A stretch of 64,000 bases of DNA, taken from contig JAERIN010000001.1 in NCBI GenBank assembly GCA_016757515.1, positions 78,505-142,504 of the forward strand, read 5' to 3'. This document shows positions 8,659 through 17,775 of the stretch, one piece after another. The stretch comes from Alphaproteobacteria bacterium (GTDB taxonomy: Bacteria; Pseudomonadota; Alphaproteobacteria; Micavibrionales; Micavibrionaceae). The notes under the pieces are model-generated. The model saw only the letters and a program-made list of their open reading frames with translations, had not been told where the DNA came from and did no database searches. The translations under genes and the position numbers were made by a program. Every line of letters begins with the position of its first letter. Positions within the stretch are counted from its first letter, which is position 1.

Positions 8659-11388
8659 CTACGGTGTCCCTTTCCGTGCCCAAAGAGCCCTGCCCAAGGT
8701 ACCCCCCACTTGCTCTAGGCCGCCCCTCGCGCCGCCCACGATTTGCTGCCCCAGGGTCATCCCGCCCACAGAGGCGTAGCTGACAAGGGTCTCTGAGGGG
8801 TTTTTGTCCGTGTCGCTGAAAGACTTCGCCTCCGTGCCCAGCCAGCGCAGGACGTTGTCTGGTATGGTGTCTATCAGTTTGAATGAGGCGTTGGCCAGCA
8901 TATACACGACGACGACATAGACAATGGTGAAGGCCAGTTGGTCCGCCTCTCCCCGTGGCAGGGTGAAGAAGCCCATGTCGAAACTGGTCGCGGACTCGTC
9001 AAACCCGCTTACGTTGGCCACAACCCAGGCCCATATGAAATGGAGCACCCGCACCTGGGCGGAGAGGATGATGATGGCTGCCACGAGGCCCGCGACGGTG
9101 AGGATGGGGCGGATGAAGATTTCAAAAACGAGGAAATAGCCGTTGGCGGCAGCCTCCCCGGGCAGGCCCTCCCCGTCTATGCGCAGGTGCGCGAGGGCCC
9201 ATAGGGGCACCGCCACCATGGCCTCAAAAATACCCTTGATCCAGGAGCCAGCGGCAAAGAACACAAACAAGAAGGGCAAGAAGGGCAGCACATAAAACAG
9301 CGTCACCCCCGCCGTCAGGCCGACGAAGGCCGTGGACCACAAGATGTCATCAAAGATGTCCGGCACGATGGACAGGGGCGGGGGCAGGAGCGGGCCGAAG
9401 GTTGTGGTGACGGTGGAGATCATGATGTTCCGCACCGTGCTGTTCACTAGGCCCCGCCCCACCGCCACAAGCTGGGCCAGTGGGTGTATGTCCGCGTTGT
9501 CCCCGTTTATGGCCAGAAGGCCGTCCAGGCCGAAGAGCCAATTCATGATCGTCGTAAAGACATTCCCGGAGTAGGCGTCTTCCCCCCGGGCCTGGTCCAT
9601 CTGGTCACCCTGGAAATAGACATAGAGAGCTGACAGGCCGCGCGCGACCTCAAGCCCCTTAGCGCTCTCCCTGATGGAGACATCGCCCCCGCTGGAGAGT
9701 GTTGGGTTGTATTTGTCCTTCGGGGGGCTGCGCGGCTCGCGCTTGGAGCGCTCTGCGGCCACCTGCTTCATGGCCAGCGGCGGGTCGCGCAAGGAGGGTA
9801 CGTCCCCCAGGCCATCCTGGAAGAGGGCGTTGTGTGTCGCAACCTCGTTGTACCACGCGCCGGAGTAGGCCCAGCCCCTGGCCATGACCTTCACCCGCAT
9901 CGCGTCTCCCACGCTTCGGTCGTTGTACGTTTTCCACGCCGCGATCTGCGCTGCGTTGAACTCCGCCTGGTACGCGTTGATAAGGTCTTGCTTAAACGCG
10001 CCAGAGGGCAGCGTGGACAGGCACTCTGGGTGGCCCGGCATGTACGCCCCCCCGCCCAGGGAGCAGGCCTTGTTATCACCTATCCTGCTGTTCATCTCCA
10101 TAGCCCGGCCGACAAGATTGTACAGATTGGTGTCGTCAAACCACATGGCGTTCACAATCTGCCAGTATTTGACGCGCATGTACGCGCCCCCGCCCGCCGC
10201 CTGGGGGTCTTTGTCAAAGTCCGCCAGGTCGCTCACCGGCACGCGCAAGATACCGCACACGGGCTTCATCTCTTGCCATGCGGGCCAGCCATCCTCTTGG
10301 TATCCAAAGACGATCAGGATGTCGTTGTAGTCAGAGAACTCCACAGCCTTTTTGTATTGCGCCGCAGCGGCGTCAAAATCCGACGCCCTGGCGATCTCCA
10401 TCGTGTGGCCCAGCTTGGTCAGATAGGGTTTAACCTTCCCCTTCGGCGGGCCGGAGCCGCTGTACCCCCCCTGTTGCCAGTAGCCATAGGCGCAGCCCTT
10501 GATGAGGGCCATGTCTAAGACAAGCTGCGCGGCCTCTTGGTTGCCCGGCATGGCCACGAGGTTGCCCTGCTGCCCGAGTGGGTTAGGCCCGCCCTTCCTC
10601 ATCATCACGTCGTTGAACTCTACCCACGCGTTCGTGGCCCAGCCAGAACCCATCTTGGCCGCGTAGAGCACAATGTACTGCCCGCTGTTCAGGCCAGAGC
10701 CCAGCGGCATGAGGAGGCCCAGGGCCACGAGCAGGCGCAAAACGACCCACCAGTTCTGGAAGCGCTCTCCAAACGGGGTGCCAGAGACCGCGCTCTCCAC
10801 GACGACCACGACCACAAAATAGAGGAAAATGAAGATGGCGATGAGCAAGATGGCCACGGAGTAGAAGCGCAACAGCGCGTGCAAGCCGTCGTGGAAGGGA
10901 AAGGGTATCAGCGCGTTGGTGGACGTGCACAGAGACCCGGTGCAGAAAAAGTCCTTCACGCCAAGGGTGTAGTCCAGCAGGTTCAGGGCCACGTCGTCCG
11001 TGGGGTTGGGGGTGTAAAAGTTCACAGCCTGCGCGGCGGGCAGGAGCAGGCCGGCCAGCAGGGCCGCCACCTGGGCCACGAACAGCACTATCCCGGCCAG
11101 GATGACCGCAAAGACCAAAATTTGGTCCGCGTGCCGCCAGTCCAAGACCAGGTGGTTGGCGGCCTCGCCCACGGCGTGGCGGACGCCAAAACGCCCGATG
11201 TTGCGGGGGTCTAGGTACGGGTGCCCCGGGGGCAAGAGGCGCACGATGCCGTACACCTGCGCCACCAGGAAGGCGATGTGCGCGAAGCCGCCGCCCAAGA
11301 GGCGCTTGAGCCGGGGGACAACCCCCAGGAAGATCATATAGCTGGCCACGCGGCCGGCGCTTGGGACGTGTAGAGGCTTCACGGACAC
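8659..11388 (-). CDS. DotA/TraY family inner-membrane protein, paralogue 3 (first gene of the operon)
   Basis: About 909 residues from a proposed GTG at 11388. The open frame extends to 11616, but the extra part covers the promoter region and aligns with nothing in the two paralogues, whereas VSVKPLHVPSAGRVASYMIF lines up with their N-termini. It carries the cysteine pair (FFCTGSLCT), the signature GTPFGERFQNWW, MPLGSGLNSGQYIVLYAAKM, a large hydrophilic centre and the C-terminal bundle with GSWIKGIFEAMVAVPLWALA and FKLIDTIP. A TACAAT -10 box lies at 11432-11437. The start is the least certain point: no Shine-Dalgarno site is next to GTG 11388, and a short upstream frame intervenes. Confidence 0.8.
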   Translation of the reverse strand: MSVKPLHVPSAGRVASYMIFLGVVPRLKRLLGGGFAHIAFLVAQVYGIVRLLPPGHPYLDPRNIGRFGVRHAVGEAANHLVLDWRHADQILVFAVILAGIVLFVAQVAALLAGLLLPAAQAVNFYTPNPTDDVALNLLDYTLGVKDFFCTGSLCTSTNALIPFPFHDGLHALLRFYSVAILLIAIFIFLYFVVVVVVESAVSGTPFGERFQNWWVVLRLLVALGLLMPLGSGLNSGQYIVLYAAKMGSGWATNAWVEFNDVMMRKGGPNPLGQQGNLVAMPGNQEAAQLVLDMALIKGCAYGYWQQGGYSGSGPPKGKVKPYLTKLGHTMEIARASDFDAAAAQYKKAVEFSDYNDILIVFGYQEDGWPAWQEMKPVCGILRVPVSDLADFDKDPQAAGGGAYMRVKYWQIVNAMWFDDTNLYNLVGRAMEMNSRIGDNKACSLGGGAYMPGHPECLSTLPSGAFKQDLINAYQAEFNAAQIAAWKTYNDRSVGDAMRVKVMARGWAYSGAWYNEVATHNALFQDGLGDVPSLRDPPLAMKQVAAERSKREPRSPPKDKYNPTLSSGGDVSIRESAKGLEVARGLSALYVYFQGDQMDQARGEDAYSGNVFTTIMNWLFGLDGLLAINGDNADIHPLAQLVAVGRGLVNSTVRNIMISTVTTTFGPLLPPPLSIVPDIFDDILWSTAFVGLTAGVTLFYVLPFLPFLFVFFAAGSWIKGIFEAMVAVPLWALAHLRIDGEGLPGEAAANGYFLVFEIFIRPILTVAGLVAAIIILSAQVRVLHFIWAWVVANVSGFDESATSFDMGFFTLPRGEADQLAFTIVYVVVVYMLANASFKLIDTIPDNVLRWLGTEAKSFSDTDKNPSETLVSYASVGGMTLGQQIVGGARGGLEQVGGTLGRALWARKGTP

Positions 11389-11401
11389 CGCTTCAATTTT
11401 T

Positions 11402-11422
11402 CTAAAAATGCAGACACACCAC
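11402..11422 (-). other. Possible upstream mini-ORF before the dotA-like operon
   Basis: On the minus strand, a GAGGAGG stretch is followed by GTG GTG TGT CTG CAT TTT TAG, a six-codon frame ending 13 nt before the proposed GTG of paralogue 3 and out of frame with it. It starts about 9 nt after the TACAAT box. It may be a leader peptide that controls entry to the operon or just a chance frame in a purine-rich ribosome-binding region. Confidence 0.3.
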
Positions 11423-11431
11423 TCCTCCTCT

Positions 11432-11437
11432 ATTGTA
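11432..11437 (-). promoter_or_regulatory. -10 box of the dotA/traY-like operon
   Basis: TACAAT on the minus strand (plus-strand ATTGTA). No convincing -35 hexamer is visible 16-18 nt upstream. It lies about 45 nt before the proposed start of paralogue 3 and back to back with the Tim44-like gene promoter. Confidence 0.5.
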
Positions 11438-11474
11438 CCACGGGTTTTTGCGGCCTGGCGAATTATCTTCACCC

Positions 11475-11504
11475 TTGGACATGCCCGCCCTGTGGGCTTA
11501 TACT
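11475..11504 (+). promoter_or_regulatory. Sigma70-type promoter of the Tim44-like gene
   Basis: TTGGAC (11475-11480), an 18-bp spacer and TATACT (11499-11504). The ATG lies only 7 nt after the -10 box, so transcription should start at or within a base or two of the start codon: a leaderless message. Confidence 0.7.
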
Positions 11505-11511
11505 GGGGTGT

Positions 11512-12180
11512 ATGAGTGCAGACATTGTCATCCTGGCCGCCGTGGCCGTGGCCCTTGCCGCCTGGCTCCACCGCCTGTTGGGCACCCGCCACGGGGCGGA
11601 GCGGGAGCGCGTGCACCCTCTGGTCGCTGCAGAGGAGCGCAAGGCTGCCTTAGAGGCCCAGAAGGCCGGGGCTCTGGGCGACCAAGAGGCACAAGAGGTG
11701 GAGGTCTTGCTCCCTGGCATGGCGGTGGACCCCGCCGCCCGGGAGGGCCTCACGGCCATCGGTGCGCAAGAGCGAGGGTTTTCTGTCCGGGCCTTCTTGA
11801 CAGCAGCGGCGGACACCTTCGCGCTTGTGACGGAGGACTTCGCCAAGGGGGATATAGAGGGCCTCCAGGACCTTCTCGCGCCCCCGGTGGCCGAGGCCTT
11901 TGCGCAGGCCGTCCGCGCGCGCGCCCAGCGAGGCGAGACGCAAGAGGCCGAGGTCCGTGCCGTTTTGGAGAGCGAGGTTGTGGAGGCCGGGGTTCAGGGC
12001 CGCACGGCACGGGTGGTGGTGCGGTTTGTGGCGGAGCAGGTCGGCACCACGCGGGACGCTACCGGCACCGTCGTCGCGGGCGACCCGGCCCGCATAGCCC
12101 GCGTGGAGGCCCGCTGGGCCTTCGTCCGCCGCCTGGGGGACCCAGATCCCCGCTGGTGGGTGGCCGAGACGGGCGGCTAA
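11512..12180 (+). CDS. Tim44-like domain membrane-anchored protein
   Basis: 222 residues. An N-terminal membrane segment (MSADIVILAAVAVALAAWLH) is followed by a charged linker and a Tim44-like domain: FSVRAFLTAAADTFALVTEDFAKGDIEGLQDLL, then a beta sheet with ARVVVRFVAEQV and a terminal WAFVRRLGDPDPRWWVAETG. The repeated pattern 'phe-x-x-gly-asp...leu...leu, then RW.....W.......' is typical of bacterial Tim44/TimA homologues, anchored in the inner membrane facing the cytoplasm; their exact role in alphaproteobacteria is not settled. In many alphaproteobacteria the gene lies beside secB, mltA or dnaQ; here it is divergent from the dotA-like operon. Confidence 0.8.
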   Translation: MSADIVILAAVAVALAAWLHRLLGTRHGAERERVHPLVAAEERKAALEAQKAGALGDQEAQEVEVLLPGMAVDPAAREGLTAIGAQERGFSVRAFLTAAADTFALVTEDFAKGDIEGLQDLLAPPVAEAFAQAVRARAQRGETQEAEVRAVLESEVVEAGVQGRTARVVVRFVAEQVGTTRDATGTVVAGDPARIARVEARWAFVRRLGDPDPRWWVAETGG

Positions 12181-12217
12181 AACGGCGCGGCGGCCCCTCG
12201 TCCGACGGCGACCAGCA

Positions 12218-12553
12218 TCATGGGCGACTCGGCCAGAGAGCGCTCGCGCCGGAGGGTCTGGGCCCCGCCGTGCCTCGCTCTATGCTCTCCACGTCGTAGC
12301 CGCCCCAGGTGACAAGCTCCTCAATGCGGGCGTCGGTTATGGGTGCGGCCCCCGGCGCTGGCGTCAGGGTCACCGTCTCGGCAGACAGGTCGATGGCCAC
12401 GCCCTCCACCGCCGCCTCCTTTGCGAAGACCTTCTCTAGGGCCTGAGCACAGAAATCGCACACCATGCCCCGGACGTGCACGACGATGGCCTCATCCTGC
12501 GCCAAGGCGGGCGCAGACACGAGCAGGGCAAGCAGGGCAAGGATAAGGCGCAT
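12218..12553 (-). CDS. Secreted heavy-metal-associated (HMA) domain protein
   Basis: 111 residues. Signal peptide (MRLILALLALLVSAPALAQD, cleavage after ALA), then a ferredoxin-like HMA domain with the metal-binding GMVCDFCAQ (Cys32, Cys35), as in MerP and copper chaperones. The C-terminus (GPRPSGASALWPSRP) looks extended relative to the domain. Likely a periplasmic metal carrier, probably copper or a similar soft metal. It starts 5 nt after the beta-barrel gene's stop and is the last gene of a thrS / barrel / HMA operon. Confidence 0.75.
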   Translation of the reverse strand: MRLILALLALLVSAPALAQDEAIVVHVRGMVCDFCAQALEKVFAKEAAVEGVAIDLSAETVTLTPAPGAAPITDARIEELVTWGGYDVESIERGTAGPRPSGASALWPSRP

Positions 12554-12558
12554 TAGGG

Positions 12559-13188
12559 TTAGAACCTCCAGGCCGCATTGAGCAGGATGTCTCCGCGCGT
12601 GTCCATCCCAGCCTCAACCATGGCTGTGCCCCGGAACAGGCGTACCATGGGCGTGGCACGCCAGGTGTGCTCGCTGCCCGGGGCATGTGTGACCTCCAGC
12701 ATCAGCCAGGTGTGCAGTGCCCCGTACTCCGCGACGTAGGGCGCGATGCCGGTGCGGACCTTTTGGGAAAAGCTGTGCTCCGTGTCCTGTCCGACCCACA
12801 GCCCGCGGTTCTCATAGGACGCGAAGCAGCGTCTGTTCTCCCAGTCCAGGGCCATGCCTGCAAAACCCGCCGGGGCCGTGTTGCCATCCTGATGCGCTGC
12901 ACCAAAGCCGGTCTTGAGGTACCAGTTGGCCTGCCATCCCTGGGCGTTCCAACGGTGGAGCAGCGCGTTGACCTGGCCCAGGTGGAGGTTCGCTCCGGAC
13001 TCGCGCCGATGCTCCAGGCGATAGCCCAGCGCCCAGTGCGGGTTGGGCGTGTAGTGGAGCAGCGCGGCGTTGGCCAGGCCGTCGTTGGTTGTGATAGCCG
13101 TCACGCCACCGGGGTAGGACACTGGGCGCGCCCAGGCAGGGGCCGCGAGCGCAACAAGACAAAGGGCGGCTAAAACGGTGGCGCGCAT
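12559..13188 (-). CDS. Secreted outer-membrane beta-barrel-like protein, unknown function
   Basis: 209 residues with a signal peptide ([20 protein letters not shown]). The mature protein has alternating short strands rich in Trp, Tyr, His and Arg ([40 protein letters not shown]) and ends in aromatic Phe (LLNAAWRF), the outer-membrane assembly signal. This suggests an 8-10-strand barrel. Its start overlaps the thrS stop by 19 nt, and the HMA protein follows; a role in metal traffic is plausible from that pairing but unproven. Confidence 0.7.
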   Translation of the reverse strand: MRATVLAALCLVALAAPAWARPVSYPGGVTAITTNDGLANAALLHYTPNPHWALGYRLEHRRESGANLHLGQVNALLHRWNAQGWQANWYLKTGFGAAHQDGNTAPAGFAGMALDWENRRCFASYENRGLWVGQDTEHSFSQKVRTGIAPYVAEYGALHTWLMLEVTHAPGSEHTWRATPMVRLFRGTAMVEAGMDTRGDILLNAAWRF

Positions 13189-15101
13189 TCCGCTTCCATG
13201 GTCTGTAGGGCTGTATTCAGGGGCATGACCTCCTGCGCCTTGCCGCCCAGGCGGCGGATAGCCACGCTACGCCCCTCGGCCTCCCGCCCGCCGACAACAA
13301 GGAGTACCGGGACCTTGGCCAGGGAGTGCTCGCGCACCTTATAGTTAATCTTCTCGTTGCGCGTGTCCGCCTCGGCCCGGATACCGACCTGTTGCAAAGC
13401 CTCCAAAACCTCACCCGCATAGGCGTTCGCATCGGACGTGATCGTGGCCACCACGGCCTGCACCGGCGCGAGCCACAGGGGCAGATTGCCCGCATAGTGC
13501 TCTAGCAGCACGCCCATGAACCGCTCCATAGACCCCATGATCGCCCGGTGGACCAGGTGCGGCCGGTGCCGGGCCCCGTCCTCCCCCACATAGGCCAGGT
13601 CCAGGCGCGTGGGCATGTTCATGTCCACCTGGACGGTGCCGCACTGCCACGCCCGCCCTATCGCGTCGGTCAGGATGAAGTCCAGCTTTGGGGCGTAGAA
13701 CGCGCCGTCGCCGGGGTTGAGGTCCCAGGGCAGGCCGATGCGGTCCAAGACCTTGCGCAGTGCCCCTTCGGCCCGGTCCCAGTCCGCGTCGGAGCCGATG
13801 CGCTGCTCGGGGCGGGTGGAGAAGTTCACGCGCAGACCCTCGGCCAGGCCCAGGTCACGGTACACCTGCGCAATCAGGTCGCACATAGCCACGACCTCGT
13901 CCTCCAGCTGGGCGTCCGTGCAAAAGATGTGCGCGTCGTCTTGGGTGAAGGCCTGCACGCGCATCAGGCCGTGCCGCGCGCCCGAGGGCTCACGCCGCAC
14001 CACATGCCCGAACTCTGCCATGCGCAGGGGCAAGTCGCGGTAGGAGCGCAGGGCGCTCTTGTACACCTGCGCCCCGCCGGGGCAGCTCATGGGCTTGAGG
14101 GCCACGGGCGGCACGTCCTCCCCCTCGGGGGGGAGCACGAACATGTTCTCCCGGTACTTGTCCCAGTGGCCTGAGGCGCGCCAGAACCGGGCGTCCAGCA
14201 TCTGGGGCGTGTTGATCTCCACATACCCGCTCGCCCGTATCTTGCGGCGCATATAGTCCATGAGGGTCGTGTAGATGGTCCAGCCCTTGGGGTGCCAAAA
14301 GACCTGGCCCGGGGCCTCCTCCTGGAAGTGGAACAGGTCCATCTGGGTGCCCAGCTTACGGTGGTCCCTCTTCTCGGCCTCCTCCAGGCGGTGGAGGTGC
14401 GATTTAAGCTCCTTCTCATCCCGCCACGAGGTGCCGTATATGCGCGTGAGCATCGCGTTGCGGTGGTCCCCGCGCCAGTACGCGCCCGCCACCTTCATCA
14501 GTTTAAACGCCGTGCCCACGTGCGCCGTGGTGGGCAGGTGCGGGCCCCGGCACAGGTCCAGCCAATCCCCCTGGCGGTAGACGCTTACCTCCTCCCCCTC
14601 GGGCAGGTCGCGGATGATCTCGGCCTTGTAGTGCTCCCCGATGCTTTCAAAGTGCGCGATGGCGTCGTCGCGGTCCCAGACCTCCCGCACGAAGGGCTCC
14701 GCCGCCGCCACAATCTCCCGCATGCGGGCTTCTATGGCCGCGAAGTCATCCGTGGAAAACGGCGTTTCGCGGGCAAAGTCGTAGTAAAACCCGTCCTCCA
14801 CCGCCGGGCCGATGGTGACCTGCGTGCCGGGGTAGAGGTCCTGCACTGCCTGGGCCATCACGTGTGCCGCGTCGTGGCGGATGAGCTCCAGCGCTTCGGC
14901 GTCCTTGCGCGTAATGAGGCGCACGGTGCAACCGCGCTCTATGGGGCGGGACAGGTCGCGCACCTCTCCGTCCAGGGCGATGGCCAGCGCGGCCTTGGCC
15001 AGGCCCGGGGAGATGCTGGCCGCCACGTCCGCGCCCGTGCTGCCCGCCGGGAAGGCCCGCGCCGCGCCGTCGGGGAAGGTGAGGGTGATGCCGTGTGCCA
15101 T
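13170..15101 (-). CDS. thrS: Threonyl-tRNA synthetase
   Basis: Charges tRNA(Thr) with threonine. About 643 residues, the normal length. Domain order: TGS ([16 protein letters not shown], residues ~3-60), editing/SAD domain with HDAAHVMAQ and the [16 protein letters not shown] metal-site segment, class II catalytic core (motif 2 around [20 protein letters not shown]; motif 3 around the [13 protein letters not shown] segment) and an anticodon-binding domain at the C-terminus. The start MAHGITLTF at 15101 is chosen; a GTG four codons upstream is possible. It heads an operon with a beta-barrel and an HMA protein rather than the usual infC-rpmI-rplT. Confidence 0.95.
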   Translation of the reverse strand: MAHGITLTFPDGAARAFPAGSTGADVAASISPGLAKAALAIALDGEVRDLSRPIERGCTVRLITRKDAEALELIRHDAAHVMAQAVQDLYPGTQVTIGPAVEDGFYYDFARETPFSTDDFAAIEARMREIVAAAEPFVREVWDRDDAIAHFESIGEHYKAEIIRDLPEGEEVSVYRQGDWLDLCRGPHLPTTAHVGTAFKLMKVAGAYWRGDHRNAMLTRIYGTSWRDEKELKSHLHRLEEAEKRDHRKLGTQMDLFHFQEEAPGQVFWHPKGWTIYTTLMDYMRRKIRASGYVEINTPQMLDARFWRASGHWDKYRENMFVLPPEGEDVPPVALKPMSCPGGAQVYKSALRSYRDLPLRMAEFGHVVRREPSGARHGLMRVQAFTQDDAHIFCTDAQLEDEVVAMCDLIAQVYRDLGLAEGLRVNFSTRPEQRIGSDADWDRAEGALRKVLDRIGLPWDLNPGDGAFYAPKLDFILTDAIGRAWQCGTVQVDMNMPTRLDLAYVGEDGARHRPHLVHRAIMGSMERFMGVLLEHYAGNLPLWLAPVQAVVATITSDANAYAGEVLEALQQVGIRAEADTRNEKINYKVREHSLAKVPVLLVVGGREAEGRSVAIRRLGGKAQEVMPLNTALQTMEAECAPPF

Positions 15102-15133
15102 GGCGCACAGCACTACCGCAAAACCCGCCTCGT

Positions 15134-15154
15134 GTCATCCCGGCGGATGCCGGG
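15134..15154. repeat. REP-like palindrome between thrS and ntrY
   Basis: GTCATCCCGGC, four bases, then GCCGGG: a six-base stem (15139-15144 with 15149-15154) in the widespread GTCATCCCGGC...GCCGGG form of small intergenic repeats. It is just upstream of thrS, within a 417-bp region holding no gene. Confidence 0.5.
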
Positions 15155-15342
15155 GGCGGGGTGGGCATATAGCCGGCCCCAAAACCCCCTGCACGCCCCC
15201 CCACTGGAAAAGGGGCGCTCGGGCGGCTCTGGGTCTGGCCACGTGCTGCGCCGCAGCATAACACAGGCCCCGCAGGCCGCGAAAATAGTGTATAGTCAGA
15301 GCCCTAGGCGGCCCTGTCCTCGCGAGAAGCAGCCCAAAATTG

Positions 15343-15430
15343 CTACCGCCCCGCCACCGCTGTGCTGCCGCCCCGCCACCGCCCAGATACCGCTCCGCTG
15401 CCGCTGGGCCGCCGCGCCGATACCGCCCAG
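15343..15430. repeat. Degenerate 22-bp tandem repeat, four units
   Basis: Four adjoining 22-bp units (15343-15364, 15365-15386, 15387-15408, 15409-15430). Units 1 and 2 share the exact 15-mer CCGCCCCGCCACCGC; units 3 and 4 keep the CCGC spacing and end in GGG or CAG. The period is not a multiple of three and is close to two helical turns, so this is a non-coding minisatellite. The flanking sequence (15155-15342 and 15431-15518) shows no gene. Confidence 0.65.
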
Positions 15431-15518
15431 CCACCATTTTGCGTGTTTGGCTTGTGTACCACCCGGATGCCCCTTATCAAACGGAATCGCGTGCAGGCCG
15501 CTCCAGGGTTGGGTGCGC

Positions 15519-17627
15519 CTATTTCTGCGCGGCCCCGCCGTGCGCCGGGAGAGCAGGCAGGACAAGGGCCATGCGCGCGCCGCCCAGGCGCTCTGAGCGG
15601 CCCAGATCTAGCGCGCCTCCGTGGTCCTGGGCGATCTTTTGGACGATGGCCAGGCCCAGGCCCGTGCCGCCCGGCTTGTGCGTGACGTAGGGCTGGGTCA
15701 GGTCCCCCCCGTCTGCGGGCAGGCCGGGGCCGCTGTCCTTCACGGACAGAACCGCGCGGCCCCCCTGGGCCTCCAAGCGGACAAGAACCCGCCTTGGGTC
15801 CGGCTGGCCGTGGAGAGCTTCCACGGCGTTTTGCAGGAGGTTGGTCAGGGCCTGGCGGATTTGCCGCGCGTCACAGGCGCAGCAGACCGCGCCATGCTCT
15901 TCAAATGTGAACTCTATGTCAGGGTTGGCGGGGCGCTGGAGGGCCAGCGTCTCTTCCACTAGAGGCGCGAGCTGCGCGGGGCGCAGCACGGGCGCAGGCA
16001 TACGTGCGAAGGCCGAGAACTCGTCCACCATGCGGCGGATGTCCCCCACGTGCTGGACGATGGTGTTCACGCAGGCCGCGAACACGTCCGCCCCCTCGCG
16101 TATTTGCCCGGCGTAGCGGCGCTTCAGGCGCTCTGCAGAGAGCTGTATGGGCGTCAGGGGGTTTTTGATTTCATGCGCGATGCGCCGGGCCACGTCGGCC
16201 CAGGCCGCTTTGCGCTGTGCTGCTTCTAAGTCTGTGATGTCGTCAAAGGTGACAACAACGCCCCCGCCCTCTGCCCCTGCCACGCGGACCAGGAAGTGCC
16301 GTCCGGCCCAGCTCACGGCCTCCCGCGCTGTGCCGCCCTTGGCCAGCAGGGGCACAAGGACTGGCGCGGCCTCTGCGGCCCGGCGGCCCAGGAGGTCTGC
16401 CTCTGCCACGTTCAAGAGGCGTGCGGCCACGGCGTTTGCCGCCGTCACCTGCCCTTCTGGGTCCAGGCCCAGAACGCCCGAGGACACGCCCTCCAGAACG
16501 GCCTGCGTGAACCGCCGCCGGGCCTCGGCCTGCCGGTTGGCGGTGAGGAGTTCTTCCCTTTGCCGCTCTATTTGCCGCGTCATGCGGTTGAACGCTGCGG
16601 CCAGGGCCCCCAGCTCTGCGAACTTTATGTCCTCTGGCACGCGGGCGGTGAGGTCCCCCCCGCGCACGCGGTCCGCAGCCGCAGCCAGGGCCCCAATGGG
16701 TGCGCCCAGGCGGCGCGCGAAGGACAGCCCAGCCCACATGGCGGCCATGAGGAGGAGCAGTCCAACAACGATGTAAATGAGAGTGATGGTGATCCGCAGC
16801 CCCGCGTAGTCTGCCTGGAGCCGGGCGTAGTCACTCGCCGCTGCGCGAGTCGCGGCAACGTGCTCCAGAACCTTGGAGTCCACAGCGCGCCCGGCCAGCA
16901 GGTACCCGCCGAAGTAGGGCCCGAGGCGCACCAGGGCCCGAACTCTGTCCTCCCCAGTGGGCAGGAGGACAGGCCCCCCCGAGTCTGCTTGCCGCAAGAG
17001 CGCCGGGTCCGGGGGCACAACCTCTAGAGACAGGGTCAGGCCCGCCTGGGCCAGGACCCGCCCGTCCTCATCCACTATCAGGGCCTCTGACAGTCCCCGC
17101 AGTAGGGCCTGTGTGCCCGTGAACGCCTCTAGGGCCTCCGGGTCTTGCACCAGGGACGTCCCCGCGCGGTCCAGGTCTCTGGCCATGGCCAGGGTGTCGG
17201 CGGCGATGACGCGCCGGTGCTCGTTCAGATAGGCCTCCGCCACCGCGCGGGACTCAGAAATGGCGGACTGGACACGCTCCGAGAGCCAGGCCTGCACGCC
17301 GAAGTGGAAGAACACAGCGGAGAACAGTGTCATCAAGACCACCGGCACAGCGGCTAGGAGGCCAAAGGTGTAGATGAGGCGGGTGTGGAGCCCTGGCCCG
17401 CTCTGGCGCGCGCGCAAAACACGGCGGGCTATCAAGACCCCAATGGCCAGAAGGACCACAAGATCCAGGTTCAAGACCCAAAGAGCCGCCCCTGCGTCTT
17501 GTCCGAAGGGGGGGGAGCGCGTGAGCGCGGCATAGGTCGCACCCCCCGCGAGAACGGCAGCCAGGGCCAGGGCCCACGGCGCGGCTGCGGAGAGTGTCGG
17601 GCGGATGGAGGCTGGTATGAGGCGCAT
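15519..17627 (-). CDS. ntrY: NtrY-type sensor histidine kinase
   Basis: 702 residues from ATG 17627. Visible order: two N-terminal membrane segments and a third (TRLIYTFGLLAAVPVVLMTLF), a long periplasmic region with an AEAYLNEHRRVIAADTLAMARDL helix, another membrane segment (ITLIYIVVGLLLLMAAMWAG), HAMP linker (GGDLTARVPE), PAS domain (VLEGVSSGVLGLDPEGQV), dimerisation/phosphoacceptor helix ARRIAHEIKNPLTPIQLSAERL (H-box), and the ATPase with NLLQNAVEAL, DSGPGLP and GTGLGLAIV. NtrY kinases phosphorylate NtrX and tune nitrogen or redox responses. No NtrX regulator lies beside it. TATGGT lies 6 nt before the ATG (17634-17639), suggesting a leaderless message. Confidence 0.9.
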   Translation of the reverse strand: MRLIPASIRPTLSAAAPWALALAAVLAGGATYAALTRSPPFGQDAGAALWVLNLDLVVLLAIGVLIARRVLRARQSGPGLHTRLIYTFGLLAAVPVVLMTLFSAVFFHFGVQAWLSERVQSAISESRAVAEAYLNEHRRVIAADTLAMARDLDRAGTSLVQDPEALEAFTGTQALLRGLSEALIVDEDGRVLAQAGLTLSLEVVPPDPALLRQADSGGPVLLPTGEDRVRALVRLGPYFGGYLLAGRAVDSKVLEHVAATRAAASDYARLQADYAGLRITITLIYIVVGLLLLMAAMWAGLSFARRLGAPIGALAAAADRVRGGDLTARVPEDIKFAELGALAAAFNRMTRQIERQREELLTANRQAEARRRFTQAVLEGVSSGVLGLDPEGQVTAANAVAARLLNVAEADLLGRRAAEAAPVLVPLLAKGGTAREAVSWAGRHFLVRVAGAEGGGVVVTFDDITDLEAAQRKAAWADVARRIAHEIKNPLTPIQLSAERLKRRYAGQIREGADVFAACVNTIVQHVGDIRRMVDEFSAFARMPAPVLRPAQLAPLVEETLALQRPANPDIEFTFEEHGAVCCACDARQIRQALTNLLQNAVEALHGQPDPRRVLVRLEAQGGRAVLSVKDSGPGLPADGGDLTQPYVTHKPGGTGLGLAIVQKIAQDHGGALDLGRSERLGGARMALVLPALPAHGGAAQK

Positions 17628-17640
17628 GGGGTCACCATAC

Positions 17641-17667
17641 GCCCCTCCCCTGGCTGGGGGGAGGGGC
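17641..17667. other. GC-rich perfect hairpin between ntrY and the phage-like cassette
   Basis: GCCCCTCCCC (17641-17650) pairs with GGGGAGGGGC (17658-17667) across a 7-nt loop. It lies upstream of both divergent genes, so it would be an operator or boundary element rather than a terminator of either. Confidence 0.45.
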
Positions 17668-17711
17668 AAGGCCCAACATAAGAATTTTTTCTTCAAAGCG
17701 GATTTTTTTCC

Positions 17712-17740
17712 TTGACAGGGCCGCAAAGGGCATGTACAAA
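17712..17740 (+). promoter_or_regulatory. Strong sigma70-type promoter of the phage-head cassette
   Basis: TTGACA (17712-17717), exactly 17 bp, TACAAA (17735-17740). The first gene starts at 17776 behind AAGGGAG, so unlike most housekeeping genes here this transcript has a conventional leader and ribosome-binding site. Confidence 0.75.
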
Positions 17741-17775
17741 TGCGGAACAAGAGGAAAACAAGGGAGAACACACAC

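Noticed and set aside
9832..11214. Plus-strand frames opposite DotA/TraY paralogue 3
   Set aside because: Antisense shadows without start signals or domains.
15296..15565. Minus-strand 89-codon frame through the 22-bp repeat
   Set aside because: Repeat period is not a multiple of three and no start signal is present.
14292..15596. 434-codon plus-strand frame across thrS and the repeat region
   Set aside because: Antisense of thrS and then repeat sequence; no domain.
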